NCBI GenBank assembly: GCA_963717385.1
Contig: CAVQWE010000002.1
Span: forward strand, 62,001 to 126,000
DNA length: 64,000 bases
Source: Sva-07 sp963717385
GTDB taxonomy: Bacteria > Actinomycetota > Acidimicrobiia > Acidimicrobiales > Ilumatobacteraceae
Direction of reading: 5' to 3'
Positions within the stretch are counted from its first letter, which is position 1. Every line of letters begins with the position of its first letter. The notes beneath the pieces were generated by a model. The model was not told the DNA's origin, did not search any database, and worked only from the letters and a program-made list of their open reading frames with translations. This document shows positions 8,676 through 17,238 of the stretch, piece by piece. The position numbers and the translations under genes were made by a program.

Positions 8676-8924
8676 GTGTGCCGCAACATCACCACGCTGC
8701 GGGGGCTCGAGCCAGCAGCGACCGAGGATGAGATCGAGGCCGGCGCCCGTCAGTACGTCCGCAAGATCAGCGGTGTGCAGGCGACCTCGGCCGCGACCGC
8801 CGAGCCGTTCGAGCGTGCCGTCGCCGAGATCACCGCCATCACCACGCGCCTGCTGGCAGAACTCCCACCGAGGAAGTCGCCCCCGAAACAGGACCCGCCG
8901 CTACGGCGCCTGGCGAACCGCTGA
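8676..8924 (+). CDS. DUF2277 domain-containing protein; cassette copy 1
   Basis: 82 aa from a GTG at 8676. It begins VCRNITTLRGLEPAAT and continues with EIEAGARQYVRKISGVQ and PFERAVAEITAITTRLL, the conserved pattern of DUF2277 (small, mostly helical proteins of unknown function that start MCRNI). It is fused operon-style behind the GNAT gene. A damaged copy of the same sequence lies at 10853-11044. Nothing in the sequence indicates a biochemical role. Confidence 0.85.
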   Translation: MCRNITTLRGLEPAATEDEIEAGARQYVRKISGVQATSAATAEPFERAVAEITAITTRLLAELPPRKSPPKQDPPLRRLANR

Positions 8925-8939
8925 TCACACGCGCAATCA

Positions 8940-9133
8940 GTGCCGGAAAGAATGCGGGACGAGTGCCCGACGCGGGGCGTCTGCTCGGTCCAGCGACTCC
9001 AGGAGTTCGTCGACGCCGAACGGTCGGTTGCGTTCGACCTCGCGGCGGTCCACGCTTCGCCGGGCGCGCCGTCCATCCGACCCGCCAGTGCATCGTCGGG
9101 GATGCCGGCAACGTGTGACAGGACGACGGGGTG
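8940..9133 (-). pseudogene. Maleylpyruvate isomerase-like fragment; cassette copy 2
   Basis: The minus strand carries VVLSHVAGIPDDALAGRMDG and GAPGEAWTAA, then after a one-base frame change EVERNRPFGVDELLESL. This is the middle of the protein encoded at 7655-8344, with many synonymous differences. It stops at 8940 with an unrelated tail. The segment upstream on this strand has been replaced by LysM sequence, so this is a broken second copy. Confidence 0.7.
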
Positions 9134-9633
9134 TAGAAGTTCTCGCTGTCGACGTACCCAGCTCCCGCCCAACCGTTCTCACACCCGACTTCGTCGAAAC
9201 TGACGAAGTCGCGGTCACCGATCGCGCACGGTCGCAGTCCGGCGTGCACGAGCACGACGGTCGATCGAGGCATCGGCATCGGGAGCTGCGGGCGAAACGG
9301 CTGGTGCGGTCCCGGCGGTGCCCGCCGATGCTGCGGGCGCCGGTGACGGAGTCGATGCGCCCACGGGGAGCGTGATCACGTCGCCGGGTTGGATGAAATG
9401 GTCGGTTCCATCGGGCCAACCGTTCGCATCGACGAGCGCCGTGAGCGACACGCCGGCGCGTGCCACGATGCCGCTGAGCGTGTCGCCGGCGGTGATGGTG
9501 TAGGAGGCCGAACCTCGACGAACGAGTCGACGGCGAATCGGTACTGCTGCGGCGCTCGGGGCGTCTCGCTGGCGGAGCATGATGCGAGCAGCGCTGCACA
9601 CAGAACGCCGGCGATTCCTGGCCCGCTCGACAT
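9134..9633 (-). pseudogene. LysM-domain lipoprotein, chimeric and frameshifted
   Basis: An ATG at 9633 starts a lipoprotein signal peptide with lipobox LLASC. It is followed by QQYRFAVDSFVE, which matches the N-terminus of the isomerase-like copy 1 rather than a LysM protein. In another frame comes a clear LysM domain (YTITAGDTLSGIVARAGVSL and GTDHFIQPGDVITLP). After a further frame change a Cys-containing tail follows (HAGLRPCAIGDRDFVSFDE, then YVDSENFYT). LysM binds peptidoglycan. The gene seems spliced into the second isomerase copy. Confidence 0.65.
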
Positions 9634-9684
9634 CCACGCATCTTTGCAGACGATGGGAACGTCGCAGGCTGCGGCACTCTCGCC

Positions 9685-10020
9685 ATGCACTCCGATGCCG
9701 ACAACACCACCTCGGTCACCCGCCACGACGATCGTGGCCGCTACGAACTGACCGTCGGAGGTGACGTGGTCGCGTACGCCGACTTCTCACCCGTCGGCGA
9801 CATGATCACCATCCCCTACATCGAGACCGACGTTCGTCATCGCGGCAACGGCTACTCGACACTCTTGATGAACGGTGTCATCGACGATCTCCGCGGTCGT
9901 GGATGCGTGTGTCGTACGCCTCGACTGCCACGGTTGCGGTCGTCGCCGAGACGCGAAGGCGCCCTTTGGGCGTTCGTTCCGGCTGTATTTGCCGGTGAGC
10001 CAGCCACCACCGAGGGGTGA
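9685..10020 (+). pseudogene. Truncated GNAT acetyltransferase; cassette copy 2
   Basis: From the ATG at 9685 the protein is clearly homologous to the GNAT gene at 8380 (TRHDDRGRYELTV, PYIETDVRHRGNGYSTLLMN), with mostly third-position differences. Homology stops abruptly after GVIDDLRGRG near 9905, where antisense aldo-keto reductase sequence begins. The remaining codons to 10020 are unrelated. The acetyl-CoA loop is kept but the last strand is missing. Confidence 0.7.
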
Positions 10021-10650
10021 CCATGGTGTGATCGAGATGTCGTTGTCGAGACAACAGGGCAGCACCTCGAGTTCGATGCCGCGGTCGAGCAGGTTGTACT
10101 GCGGCTGTACGACGCAAGGCGCAACGAGTCCATTCAGTCGTGCCTCGGTCATGATCTCGGCGATCTGCCAACCGGTCACGTTCGACCAGCCGATCGAGTG
10201 GATCTTGCCGGACCGGACCAGGCCGGCGAGCGTGTCGAGGGTGTCGAGCACCGGTGTGTGTTGGTCCCATCCGTGCACGAAGTAGGTGTCGATTGCCTCG
10301 ACGCGAGGCGGGTCAGGCTGGCATCGACACTGCGCACGAGACTGCGCGCGAGCACGCCGCCGAACTGCGTGGTGCGTTGACCATGTGCCGCAGATCACCA
10401 CGTCGGCGATGGTCGCGGTGCTGCGAGCCAACGACCGAGCTGCGTTCGGACTCACCGTCGGCGTAGACGTCAGCGGTGTCGACGAGCGTGCCGCCGACCT
10501 CGACGAATGCGTCGAGTTGTTCGAACGCTGCGTTCTGGTCGGCTTCGGCACCGAACGTCATTGCACCGAACGCAGGCGCGACACGATCGGTCCGGTTCTG
10601 CCCAGCGGAGCGGTGGGCATCGGGTCGGACGGGAAGTCGGTGTTGGTCAT
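9890..10650 (-). pseudogene. Aldo/keto reductase, multiply frameshifted
   Basis: The minus strand from an ATG at 10650 (MTNTDFPSDPMPTAPLGRTG) reads through several frames as an aldo-keto reductase. Segments are FGAMTFGAEADQNAAFEQLD, GGTLVDTADVYADGESE, GGVLARSLVRSVDASLTRL, VEAIDTYFVHGWDQHTP, GLVRSGKIHSIGWSNVTGW, NLLDRGIELEVLPCC and SPLGGGWLTGKYSRNERPKG, then VEAYDTRI near the 3' end. At least four frame changes are needed, so it is dead or badly assembled. It is divergent from a MerR gene, the usual pairing for this reductase group. Confidence 0.7.
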
Positions 10651-10667
10651 GACGATCACTCAACACG

Positions 10668-10683
10668 TTGGAGTGCACTCCAA
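10668..10683. promoter_or_regulatory. MerR-type operator, 16-bp perfect palindrome
   Basis: TTGGAGTGCACTCCAA is a perfect palindrome between the divergent aldo-keto reductase (start 10650) and the MerR gene (start 10705). MerR regulators bind such dyads inside long -35/-10 spacers. The site is intact although both flanking genes are broken. Confidence 0.65.
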
Positions 10684-10704
10684 GTCAAGCTCTACGATCC
10701 AGGA

Positions 10705-10851
10705 ATGACGTCGCTCGAGACAGCCCCCGCCGAGCCGCAATCTGGATACTCGATTGCCGACGCGAGTGCAGCGACCGGTGCATCGGCGGACACGCTGCGC
10801 TACTACGAACGCGCCGGCATCATGCCCACGATCGCCCGCACCGACGGCTGA
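10705..10851 (+). pseudogene. MerR family regulator, truncated after the recognition helix
   Basis: The ATG at 10705 starts 48 residues containing YSIADASAATGASADTLRYY and ERAGIMPTIARTDG, which is the N-terminal winged-helix of a MerR regulator. The reading frame hits TGA at 10849-10851 exactly where DUF2277 sequence begins. The wing, dimerisation helix and effector domain are missing. It could not dimerise as a normal MerR protein. Confidence 0.75.
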
Positions 10852-10852
10852 C

Positions 10853-11044
10853 GGAGATCGAAGCCGGCCCCGTCAGTACGTTCGCAAGATCAGCGGCGTC
10901 CAGAGCACCTCGGCGGCGACCGAAGCGCCCTTCGAACGCGCGGTCGCAGAGATCGCGAGATCACCCGCGCTTGCTGGGCGAGCTCCACCCAGGAAGTTCC
11001 CTCCGAAGACCGAGCCGCCATTGCGCCGCCTCGCCAGACGCTGA
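10853..11044 (+). pseudogene. DUF2277 fragment; cassette copy 2
   Basis: This stretch matches the 3' three quarters of the DUF2277 gene at 8676 (EIEAG, RQYVRKISGVQSTSAAT, PFERAVAEI, PPLRRLARR) with several indels, including a lost base near 10877 and a deletion near 10960. The MCRNI start is absent because MerR sequence replaces it. It overlaps the antisense run-on of nfuA. Confidence 0.7.
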
Positions 11045-11722
11045 ACGGTCTGCAGCGCGGCAGCGAACACCCTCGGCGTAGGAGTAGAAGGGGTTCTCGC
11101 CGGTGGAGTGATCGGTGAGGTCGCGGACGGCCTGGACGGCTTCGATGGCGTCGACCAGCATGGTCTGCACGCCGTCGAGCATGGTCTGCTTGCTCATCGA
11201 GCAACCGTGGCAACCGCCACCCATGGTGAGGTAGGCGGTGCCTTCGCCGTCGTGGCCGACGTAGGTGACGAAGCCGCCATGGGCAGCGAGCGCCGGGTTG
11301 ACCTCGGTGCCGACGAGCGCCTCGATCTCGGCTGAGAGTTGGTCGTCAGCGGTGAGACCTTCGACCGAGGGCGCCAGTGGGCGATTCGGGTTACGGATGA
11401 CCAGACCCTGCGTCGTCGTGTAGTCGAGGGTGGCACCGGTGAGCAACGCGACGTCGTCGCCGGGGATGATCACCTTCATGCCGTCGTGGGTGCGCACCTG
11501 GTCGGTGAACGCTGCGGTGAGGTACTCCTCGAACGACAGGTCGTAGCGGAATTCCTGGCCTGCGTCGGAGGCGATGGCCAGGCGTAGCCCGAGCTTGTCG
11601 CCGTCGACTTCGTCGTCGCGAAGCTCTCGCAGATGTTCGAGCGCTTCCGTGGTCACCGAGATGATCGGATCGCTGAGGGTGGCTTCGCCGGTCTCCGCAG
11701 CCGCGGCTTCGAGGGGGCTCAT
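10961..11722 (-). CDS. NfuA-like Fe-S cluster carrier with run-on C-terminus
   Basis: The protein starts MSPLEAAAAETGEATLSDPI. It has an N-terminal HesB/IscA-like domain (TTEALEHLRELRDDE, then FRYDLSFEE) and a C-terminal NifU-type scaffold domain, NPALAAHGGFVTYVGHD then GGGCHGCSMSKQTM, whose CxxC holds a [4Fe-4S] cluster. NfuA delivers clusters to apoproteins in the cytosol. Family members end near TDHSTGENPFYS (about 11085). Here the frame continues about 40 residues antisense through the DUF2277 fragment, so the native stop was lost where the mosaic joins. It is divergent from the CDF gene. Confidence 0.85.
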   Translation of the reverse strand: MSPLEAAAAETGEATLSDPIISVTTEALEHLRELRDDEVDGDKLGLRLAIASDAGQEFRYDLSFEEYLTAAFTDQVRTHDGMKVIIPGDDVALLTGATLDYTTTQGLVIRNPNRPLAPSVEGLTADDQLSAEIEALVGTEVNPALAAHGGFVTYVGHDGEGTAYLTMGGGCHGCSMSKQTMLDGVQTMLVDAIEAVQAVRDLTDHSTGENPFYSYAEGVRCRAADRSASGEAAQWRLGLRRELPGWSSPSKRG

Positions 11723-11812
11723 GCCGGGAGGCTACCGGCGGCCCTCGCGGACGGGAACGCAGAGCGCCCGACGCCTCGCTCGCGACGCGGCTCAGTGACG
11801 TACTCTCGGCGG

Positions 11813-12769
11813 GTGACCGACGGCAGCCGCAAAGCGATCTTCGCGGCGTTCTTCGCCAACTTGGGCATTGCAGTCAGCAAGTTCATCGGCTTCCTGATCA
11901 CCGGTTCGGCGAGTCTGCTCGCCGAGACCATTCACTCAGCTGCCGATACCGGCAACCAACTGTTGCTGTTCCTCGGGGGCCAACGCGCCCGCAAGACGGC
12001 TACGGCGGAGCACCCGTTCGGCTACGGCCGCGAGCGGTACTTCTGGGCGTTTGCCGTGGCATTGGTGCTGTTCTCGATGGGCGGCATGTTCGCTCTCTAC
12101 GAGGGCATCCAGAAGTTCCGTGACCCACACGAGGTCGAGAGCCTCGGCGTGGCGGTCGGCATCTTGATCGTGGCGATCCTGCTCGAGTCGTTCTCGTTGC
12201 GCACGGCGGTGAAGGAATCGAATCACGTTCGTGAACCCGGTACCAGTTGGTGGCGTTTCGTCCGCTCCACGAAACAGCCCGAGCTTCCCGTGGTGCTCCT
12301 CGAAGACGTCGGTGCGCTCATCGGGCTGGTGCTCGCTCTCAGCGGCGTCGCGATGGCGCACATCACCGACGACGCCCGGTGGGATGCGGTTGGTTCGATC
12401 AGCATCGGGCTGCTGTTGATCGTCATCGCGATCGTGCTGGTGATCGAGATGAAGAGCTTGCTGATCGGCGAGTCGGCGTCGACCGAGACGCGGTCGGCGA
12501 TCATTGCCGCGATCGAGTCGAGCGAGCACGTCGACCAACTGATCCACATCCGGACCGAACACATCGGTCCCGACGAGATCCTGGTCGGAGCGAAGATCGA
12601 GTATTCCTCGGCGCTCAGCGCCGACCAGCTCGTCGCCGCGATCAACAGCACCGAGGACCAGATCCGAGCCGCGGCGCCCGCTGCGACGGTGATCTACCTC
12701 GAACCCGACCTGCATCGCTCCGACCACCCCGACCTGGTCGAGCCAGCCGATCGCCCGGACCACCACTGA
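11813..12769 (+). CDS. Cation diffusion facilitator (CDF) metal transporter
   Basis: 318 aa from a GTG at 11813. Six membrane segments are visible, starting FAAFFANLGIAVSKFIGFLI, with the CDF metal site in TM2 (SLLAETIHSAADTGNQ) and the FGYGRERYFW loop. A C-terminal cytoplasmic domain has IRTEHIGPDEILVGAKIEY. CDF proteins export Zn2+, Fe2+, Co2+ or Mn2+ by proton antiport. TM2 has H and D and TM5 has EDVGALIGL, which does not settle metal specificity. The stop overlaps the ATG of the next gene. Confidence 0.88.
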   Translation: MTDGSRKAIFAAFFANLGIAVSKFIGFLITGSASLLAETIHSAADTGNQLLLFLGGQRARKTATAEHPFGYGRERYFWAFAVALVLFSMGGMFALYEGIQKFRDPHEVESLGVAVGILIVAILLESFSLRTAVKESNHVREPGTSWWRFVRSTKQPELPVVLLEDVGALIGLVLALSGVAMAHITDDARWDAVGSISIGLLLIVIAIVLVIEMKSLLIGESASTETRSAIIAAIESSEHVDQLIHIRTEHIGPDEILVGAKIEYSSALSADQLVAAINSTEDQIRAAAPAATVIYLEPDLHRSDHPDLVEPADRPDHH

Positions 12770-13701
12770 TGGCCGACCGCCTGAGCGGGCGAGCACTCGC
12801 CCTCGTGGCGATGACGGTGGCCGTGGTGAGTTTCTCGACGAGTTCCGCCCTGATCAAGTGGTCCGAGTCGACCGGATCGGTCGTCGCGTTCTGGCGGATG
12901 ATCGGCGCCGTGATCGGGTGGTGGACCGTGATCGCATTCACCCGGGTCCGCACCGGGCGGCCCGCCCCGACCCTCGCCACCTGGCGCCTGGCAGTCGCTC
13001 CTGGCCTGGCGTTCGGCGCCAACATCGCGCTGTTCTTCACGGCGATCACCAAGACGAGCATCGCCCACGCCGAGTTCATCACCGCACTCACACCCCTGGT
13101 GCTGCTCCCCGCCGGTGCGTTTCTCTTCGGCGAACGCCCGAATTGGAGCGCGTTGCGGTGGGGAGTGATCTCGATCGTCGGCGTGACACTCGTGCTGTTC
13201 TTCGGACCAGAGCAGGGGGCGTCGTCGTTGTCGGGTGATCTCCTGATGATCGGCGTCATCACGCTCTGGACCACGTACCTGTTGACGTCGAAGCGGGCCC
13301 GGGCGGCGGGCGTCGGCACGCTCGACTTCATGGCGTGCATGATGCCGATCGGGGTGCTCACCGCCGGTCCGATCGCAGCGATCATCGCCGGCTCGGAGGT
13401 GTTCGGGTTGAGCGCTCGGGGTTGGCTCGTGGTGCTGATTCTCACGGTGCTGACCGGCATGCTGAGCCACGGATGCATCGTGTTCGCCCAGCAGCACCTC
13501 CCCGTTGCCACCATCGGCATCATGCAGACAGCTCAGCCGGCGCTGGCGGTGTTCTTCGCGTTCGCCATCCTCGGCGAGGAGATCCGGCCGCTGCAGGCCG
13601 TCGGCATGTTGCTCGTGATCACCGGCCTCGCACTGTTCACACTCGCCAGCGCGCGTTCGGCGACCGTCCCGACGCCTGCAACACCGATCGAAGCCGTCTG
13701 A
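12769..13701 (+). CDS. EamA/DMT family transporter
   Basis: 310 aa with ten predicted membrane segments in two EamA repeats. Examples are ALVAMTVAVVSFSTSSALI near the N-terminus and the HAEFITALTPLVLLPAGAFL / GVISIVGVTLVLFFGPEQ blocks. A second repeat ends VFFAFAILGEEIRPLQAVGM. This is a drug/metabolite superfamily carrier in the inner membrane with unknown substrate. The start overlaps the CDF stop (TGATG). Its last 65 bp overlap the convergent Rieske gene. Confidence 0.88.
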   Translation: MADRLSGRALALVAMTVAVVSFSTSSALIKWSESTGSVVAFWRMIGAVIGWWTVIAFTRVRTGRPAPTLATWRLAVAPGLAFGANIALFFTAITKTSIAHAEFITALTPLVLLPAGAFLFGERPNWSALRWGVISIVGVTLVLFFGPEQGASSLSGDLLMIGVITLWTTYLLTSKRARAAGVGTLDFMACMMPIGVLTAGPIAAIIAGSEVFGLSARGWLVVLILTVLTGMLSHGCIVFAQQHLPVATIGIMQTAQPALAVFFAFAILGEEIRPLQAVGMLLVITGLALFTLASARSATVPTPATPIEAV

Positions 13702-14707
13702 TCACTCCTGGTGGTGTGGCCGCTGACCTGATCAGATCAGCAAGCCGGCGACGCCACTCGACCGAGAGCCGGTCGGAGCGCACGCTGACGGTGGCCGATT
13801 GATCGAACGGCAGGACACCGCCGATGCGTTCGAGCATCAACTTGTCCTCGGCGCCGATCGCCCGATCGAATGCCAGGAACTCCTCGACGGCCAGGTCGTG
13901 ATCGTGATTGCGCCACGACACGAACGTGAACAGCGATGTGACGTCGTCGATGGGCGTGGTGCACAGCAACAGCACCCGATCGTGTCCGGCGCGTGGCCCC
14001 GATTCGTAGAAGGTGTTCGAGCGCACCACGAACGGCAGGTGGAACGCTGTCGACATCCGCTGGCGAACATCGTCACCGTGTTGATCGAGGACGTCGACGG
14101 TGTACTGGTATCCGGTGAAGTCGTCGTCGAGTGGTTCGACGTGGATCGGCGCGACCACCGGGTCGGTGTCGGGACCGATCGTGCCCGCGTGCACGTAGGG
14201 GAAGTGGGCAACGTCGCAGAAGTTGTCGACCATCCGGGTGGCCGACACCTGCCAATTCTCGATTCCCGCGGTGACTCGCCGGAACGACGGGTCACGATCC
14301 TGCGGGATTTCGGGAGGTTCGCCCGTCGGCGCGCCGGGGCACAACCAGATCAACCCGTACCGCTCGCGAACCGCAAGCAGCGCGAGGTTCGCCGACGACG
14401 CAACTGCGGCACCCGGACCTGACGACGGCACGTCGACGCACACGCCGTCGGCATCGAACGCCCATGCGTGGTACGGGCAGACCAAGCAGCCGTCCGAGAC
14501 CCTGCCAGCCGACAACGGCGCCTCGCGATGCGGACAACGATCGGTTGCCGAGCGCACAGCGCCGTCGGCTGCACGCCACAACACGAACTGCTCACCGAGC
14601 AAGGTCGCCGAGCACGGAGCAGTCGTGACGTCGGCAGCGTCGGCGACCACGTACCACTGATTCCGAAGCGCAGGGCTCGAGCAGAACGAACTGGTGTGCA
14701 GGTCCAC
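13637..14707 (-). CDS. Rieske (2Fe-2S) aromatic-ring oxygenase alpha subunit-like protein
   Basis: 356 aa from a GTG at 14707 (VDLHTSSFCSSPALRNQWYV). The N-terminal Rieske domain has CPHREAPLSAG and CLVCPYHAWAFD, giving the CxH...CxxH ligands. The catalytic domain has the mononuclear iron motif DNFCDVAHFPYVH. The architecture and length match single-component-type Rieske oxygenases acting on sterols, chlorophyll derivatives or aromatic acids. No reductase or ferredoxin gene is adjacent. Upstream in-frame residues look non-coding. It is convergent with the EamA gene, overlapping 65 bp. Confidence 0.85.
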   Translation of the reverse strand: MDLHTSSFCSSPALRNQWYVVADAADVTTAPCSATLLGEQFVLWRAADGAVRSATDRCPHREAPLSAGRVSDGCLVCPYHAWAFDADGVCVDVPSSGPGAAVASSANLALLAVRERYGLIWLCPGAPTGEPPEIPQDRDPSFRRVTAGIENWQVSATRMVDNFCDVAHFPYVHAGTIGPDTDPVVAPIHVEPLDDDFTGYQYTVDVLDQHGDDVRQRMSTAFHLPFVVRSNTFYESGPRAGHDRVLLLCTTPIDDVTSLFTFVSWRNHDHDLAVEEFLAFDRAIGAEDKLMLERIGGVLPFDQSATVSVRSDRLSVEWRRRLADLIRSAATPPGVIRRLRSVLQASGRSPNARWRV

Positions 14708-14734
14708 CCGGCGATCGTACCGAAGCTCCTCCAC

Positions 14735-14789
14735 CCCGAAATGTCCCCGGATCTGTTCGCTCAGCGCACCGATCGGGGGCAATTTCGGG
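14735..14789. repeat. Imperfect inverted repeat between Rieske and surE genes
   Basis: Arms CCCGAAATGTCCCCGGATC and GATCGGGGGCAATTTCGGG pair with few mismatches across a short loop. The element lies between the divergent Rieske and surE starts, so it may be an operator or a dispersed repeat. I did not see a second copy in the window. Confidence 0.45.
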
Positions 14790-14862
14790 CTGGGGTACGG
14801 CTGGCGGCGATCGTTCACCTTCCGTTCAGATGATTGTGGGCGGCGGCTGCGAAGATGGGGAG

Positions 14863-15699
14863 ATGCGCATCCTGGTGACCAACGACGACGGCATCGACTC
14901 GATCGGCCTGCACGTGCTGACACGGGCGATCTGCGACCTCGACGGCGACCACGAAGTGCACGTCATCGCTCCCGACCAAGAGTTCTCCGGCGCCGGCGCC
15001 GCGCTCGGCGCGTTGCACCTGATCCAACCCGAGGTGCGGCGCGGACACATCGACGATTGTCCGGCCGATGCGATCTGGAAGGTGAGCGGACCGCCGGCGT
15101 TGTGCGTGATGTTCGCCCGCCTCGGGGCGTTCGGTCCCCCGTTCGACCTGATCGTCAGCGGCATCAACCCAGGCGCCAACGTCGGCCGATCGGTGTACCA
15201 CTCCGGCACCGTCGGTGCAGCACTGACCGGGCGCAACGGCGGCATCTCGGGCATCGCTGTGAGCCAAGCCGTCACCGGCTTCGGCGTCGAGGGCCAGGGA
15301 TGGGACGAATCGATCGCCACGCAGCACTGGGAGAGCGCCGCCACGGTCGCCAAGGTGGTGGCCCAGTCGTTGGTCGACGACATGCCGGTCGAGCCGGTCG
15401 TGGTCAACATCAACACCCCCGATCTTCCGCTCGACGAGTTCGGAACCTGGCGGTTCGCCGAGGTGGGCCAGGCCCCGCCACGCTCGATGTCCGATGCCAC
15501 ACTGAAGCCGATCCCCGGCCACGACGGCGCCTTCACTGTCGAGATGTCGTGGGGCGACGCAGTCGAGCTGGCGCCCGACACCGACGGCGGCATCATCGAA
15601 CGAGGCGACGTGGCGATCACCTATGTGACCCGGCTCGTCCACCACGACCGCCCCGACCTGGGGTCGATCTCGAAGTCACTCGACGAACTCCTGTCGTGA
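14863..15699 (+). CDS. surE: 5'-nucleotidase SurE
   Basis: 278 aa from the ATG at 14863 (MRILVTNDDGIDSIG). Starting at 14830 would add residues ahead of the first beta strand and is less likely. It has the SurE metal-binding NDDG motif, IAPDQEFSGAG and the IVSGINPGANVGRSVYHSGT segment, and is close to the family length of about 250-265. SurE is a divalent-metal-dependent nucleoside monophosphate phosphatase of the cytosol with broad specificity. It is convergent with the propeller gene. Confidence 0.93.
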   Translation: MRILVTNDDGIDSIGLHVLTRAICDLDGDHEVHVIAPDQEFSGAGAALGALHLIQPEVRRGHIDDCPADAIWKVSGPPALCVMFARLGAFGPPFDLIVSGINPGANVGRSVYHSGTVGAALTGRNGGISGIAVSQAVTGFGVEGQGWDESIATQHWESAATVAKVVAQSLVDDMPVEPVVVNINTPDLPLDEFGTWRFAEVGQAPPRSMSDATLKPIPGHDGAFTVEMSWGDAVELAPDTDGGIIERGDVAITYVTRLVHHDRPDLGSISKSLDELLS

Positions 15700-15727
15700 C
15701 CCGATCGTCCTGATCCGACCGCCTTCG

Positions 15728-15744
15728 GACCACCGCGGGTGGTC
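15728..15744. terminator. Hairpin between convergent surE and propeller genes
   Basis: GACCACC-GCG-GGTGGTC is a perfect 7-bp stem that overlaps the stop codon of the minus-strand gene and follows the surE stop by 28 bp. There is no U tract. A bidirectional transcript-end hairpin is plausible. Confidence 0.4.
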
Positions 15745-17214
15745 AGCCGTCGTTCGTGAACTGCTCGGTCGCGACGGCACGAATTCGATCGAGTTCCTCG
15801 ATCGGAGTCCGTCTCCCGGTCGCACGGTCGACGAACTCGACGAAGCGGTCGGTGATGAAGACACCCGACGAATCTGCAGCCCACGAGTCGGGATAGGCGA
15901 GCTGGTTGATGCGGCCCGCATCGACCATCGACCCGGTCTCGACATCGAGGATTCGGCGCTGGCCCGACCCATCGCTGTCTGATCGGAACACGATCGACCG
16001 ACCGTCAGGCGAGATGCGCGTCGCCGGATCGATGAAACCGAACGACTCGATCGCGTCGAGTTCGCCGCGACGAACCTCGCCGGTGTCCCACGCAACGACG
16101 ATGTCGGCGCACCGCAGCTCCTCGTCGCACTCCTGGACCGCCCAGTGGGCATCACCGATCGCCACCAGATCGCCGGTGCTGATCCGGCGGGCGTCACCTC
16201 CCGCGTCGATCGCATAGACGCCCCCTGGACGTGTCACCAGAACCTCACCCATCGGCGAGAACGAACGCGACCAGAACCTGACCTCCTCGGCGAATCTGCC
16301 CTCGAGCAGGGTGACGGTGCCGTCGGGCTCGAGCACGAATTCCCGTTCGGGAGTGTCCGGGCCGGTCGCCGGCTCGGTGAGGATGAAGTTGCCGGTGCCG
16401 GTCCACGACTCGACGAAGATGACCCCGTTGCCCACCGCAGACACCACGGGGGCTCTCCGTCGCGGAGCTGCAGGACGGAGGTGGAGTTGAAGACTGCGAT
16501 CGTGCCGTCGCCGACGACGAGCTGCAACCCAGCACCCAGCGACGACACGTCGATGCTGCGGCTGCGGCCACTGGGGAACTCGGTGACGCTCACGATGCCA
16601 TCCTGCGAGAGCGTGACCAGCTCGGTCGACGCGATCGCGGCGAGTGCCTCGGGCACGGCGATCGTGCGCTCCGACCACCGCAGCGGTTCGCCGAGCTCGA
16701 ATGGGGGCGGTACCTCGGGAATTTCGACGACGATTCCGGAGGTACCCGCGGGCAGGTCAGCGATGACCGTGACCACGTCCGGGTCGAACCTCCTCCACGG
16801 TCGATGGTGGCGAAGCGGTCGGAGCGTCGAGGGCTGCTGCCTCGAGGTCGTTGGTCACCGCCGTGACCGGTTCGGACACGACGGGCGGCTGATCGCTCGG
16901 ACCGTCGTCGCCACCGCGCAGCAGCGCACCGGCCGAGCCGATCAACAAGGCAATGACGATCGCTCCAGCGACCAGCTTGCGACCGAGCGTGGATCGCGGG
17001 ACGCCACTGGACTCGCGGTGGTCGTCGAAGTCGTGCGGTGACGGTTCGGCGAAGATGCCGGGGGGCGGCTGTTGCTGCGCGTGCGACCACCGCGTCGTCG
17101 CGCGTCGCCGAACACCGCGTTGTCGGGCACGGCGCTGTCGGGCACCCAGTCGTCGCGTGTCCACGGCGATTCCTCGTTCGGGTCCTCCTCCGCCACGGGG
17201 TCATTGGACCACAT
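15743..17214 (-). CDS. Membrane-anchored beta-propeller/TolB-like protein, frameshifted three times
   Basis: The gene starts at the ATG at 17214 (MWSNDPVAEEDPNEESPW). A cytoplasmic acidic head is followed by one membrane anchor (GRKLVAGAIVIALLIGSAGA). A long extracytoplasmic part follows with repeated strand patterns such as RISPDGRSIVFRSDSDGSG, typical of WD40/TolB-like propellers. Frame changes are needed near 17100, 16780 and 16449, the last within a C run. Coding character is continuous through all pieces and the total length fits one frame after correction. This suggests sequencing indels rather than a dead gene. Function unknown. Confidence 0.6.
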
Positions 17215-17238
17215 CACGGCGCCGATACCGTCGCGCAG

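Noticed and set aside
7655..11095. Prophage or integrated element explaining the mosaic region
   Set aside because: No integrase, transposase, attachment repeat or phage gene is visible. The pieces are ordinary chromosomal gene fragments.
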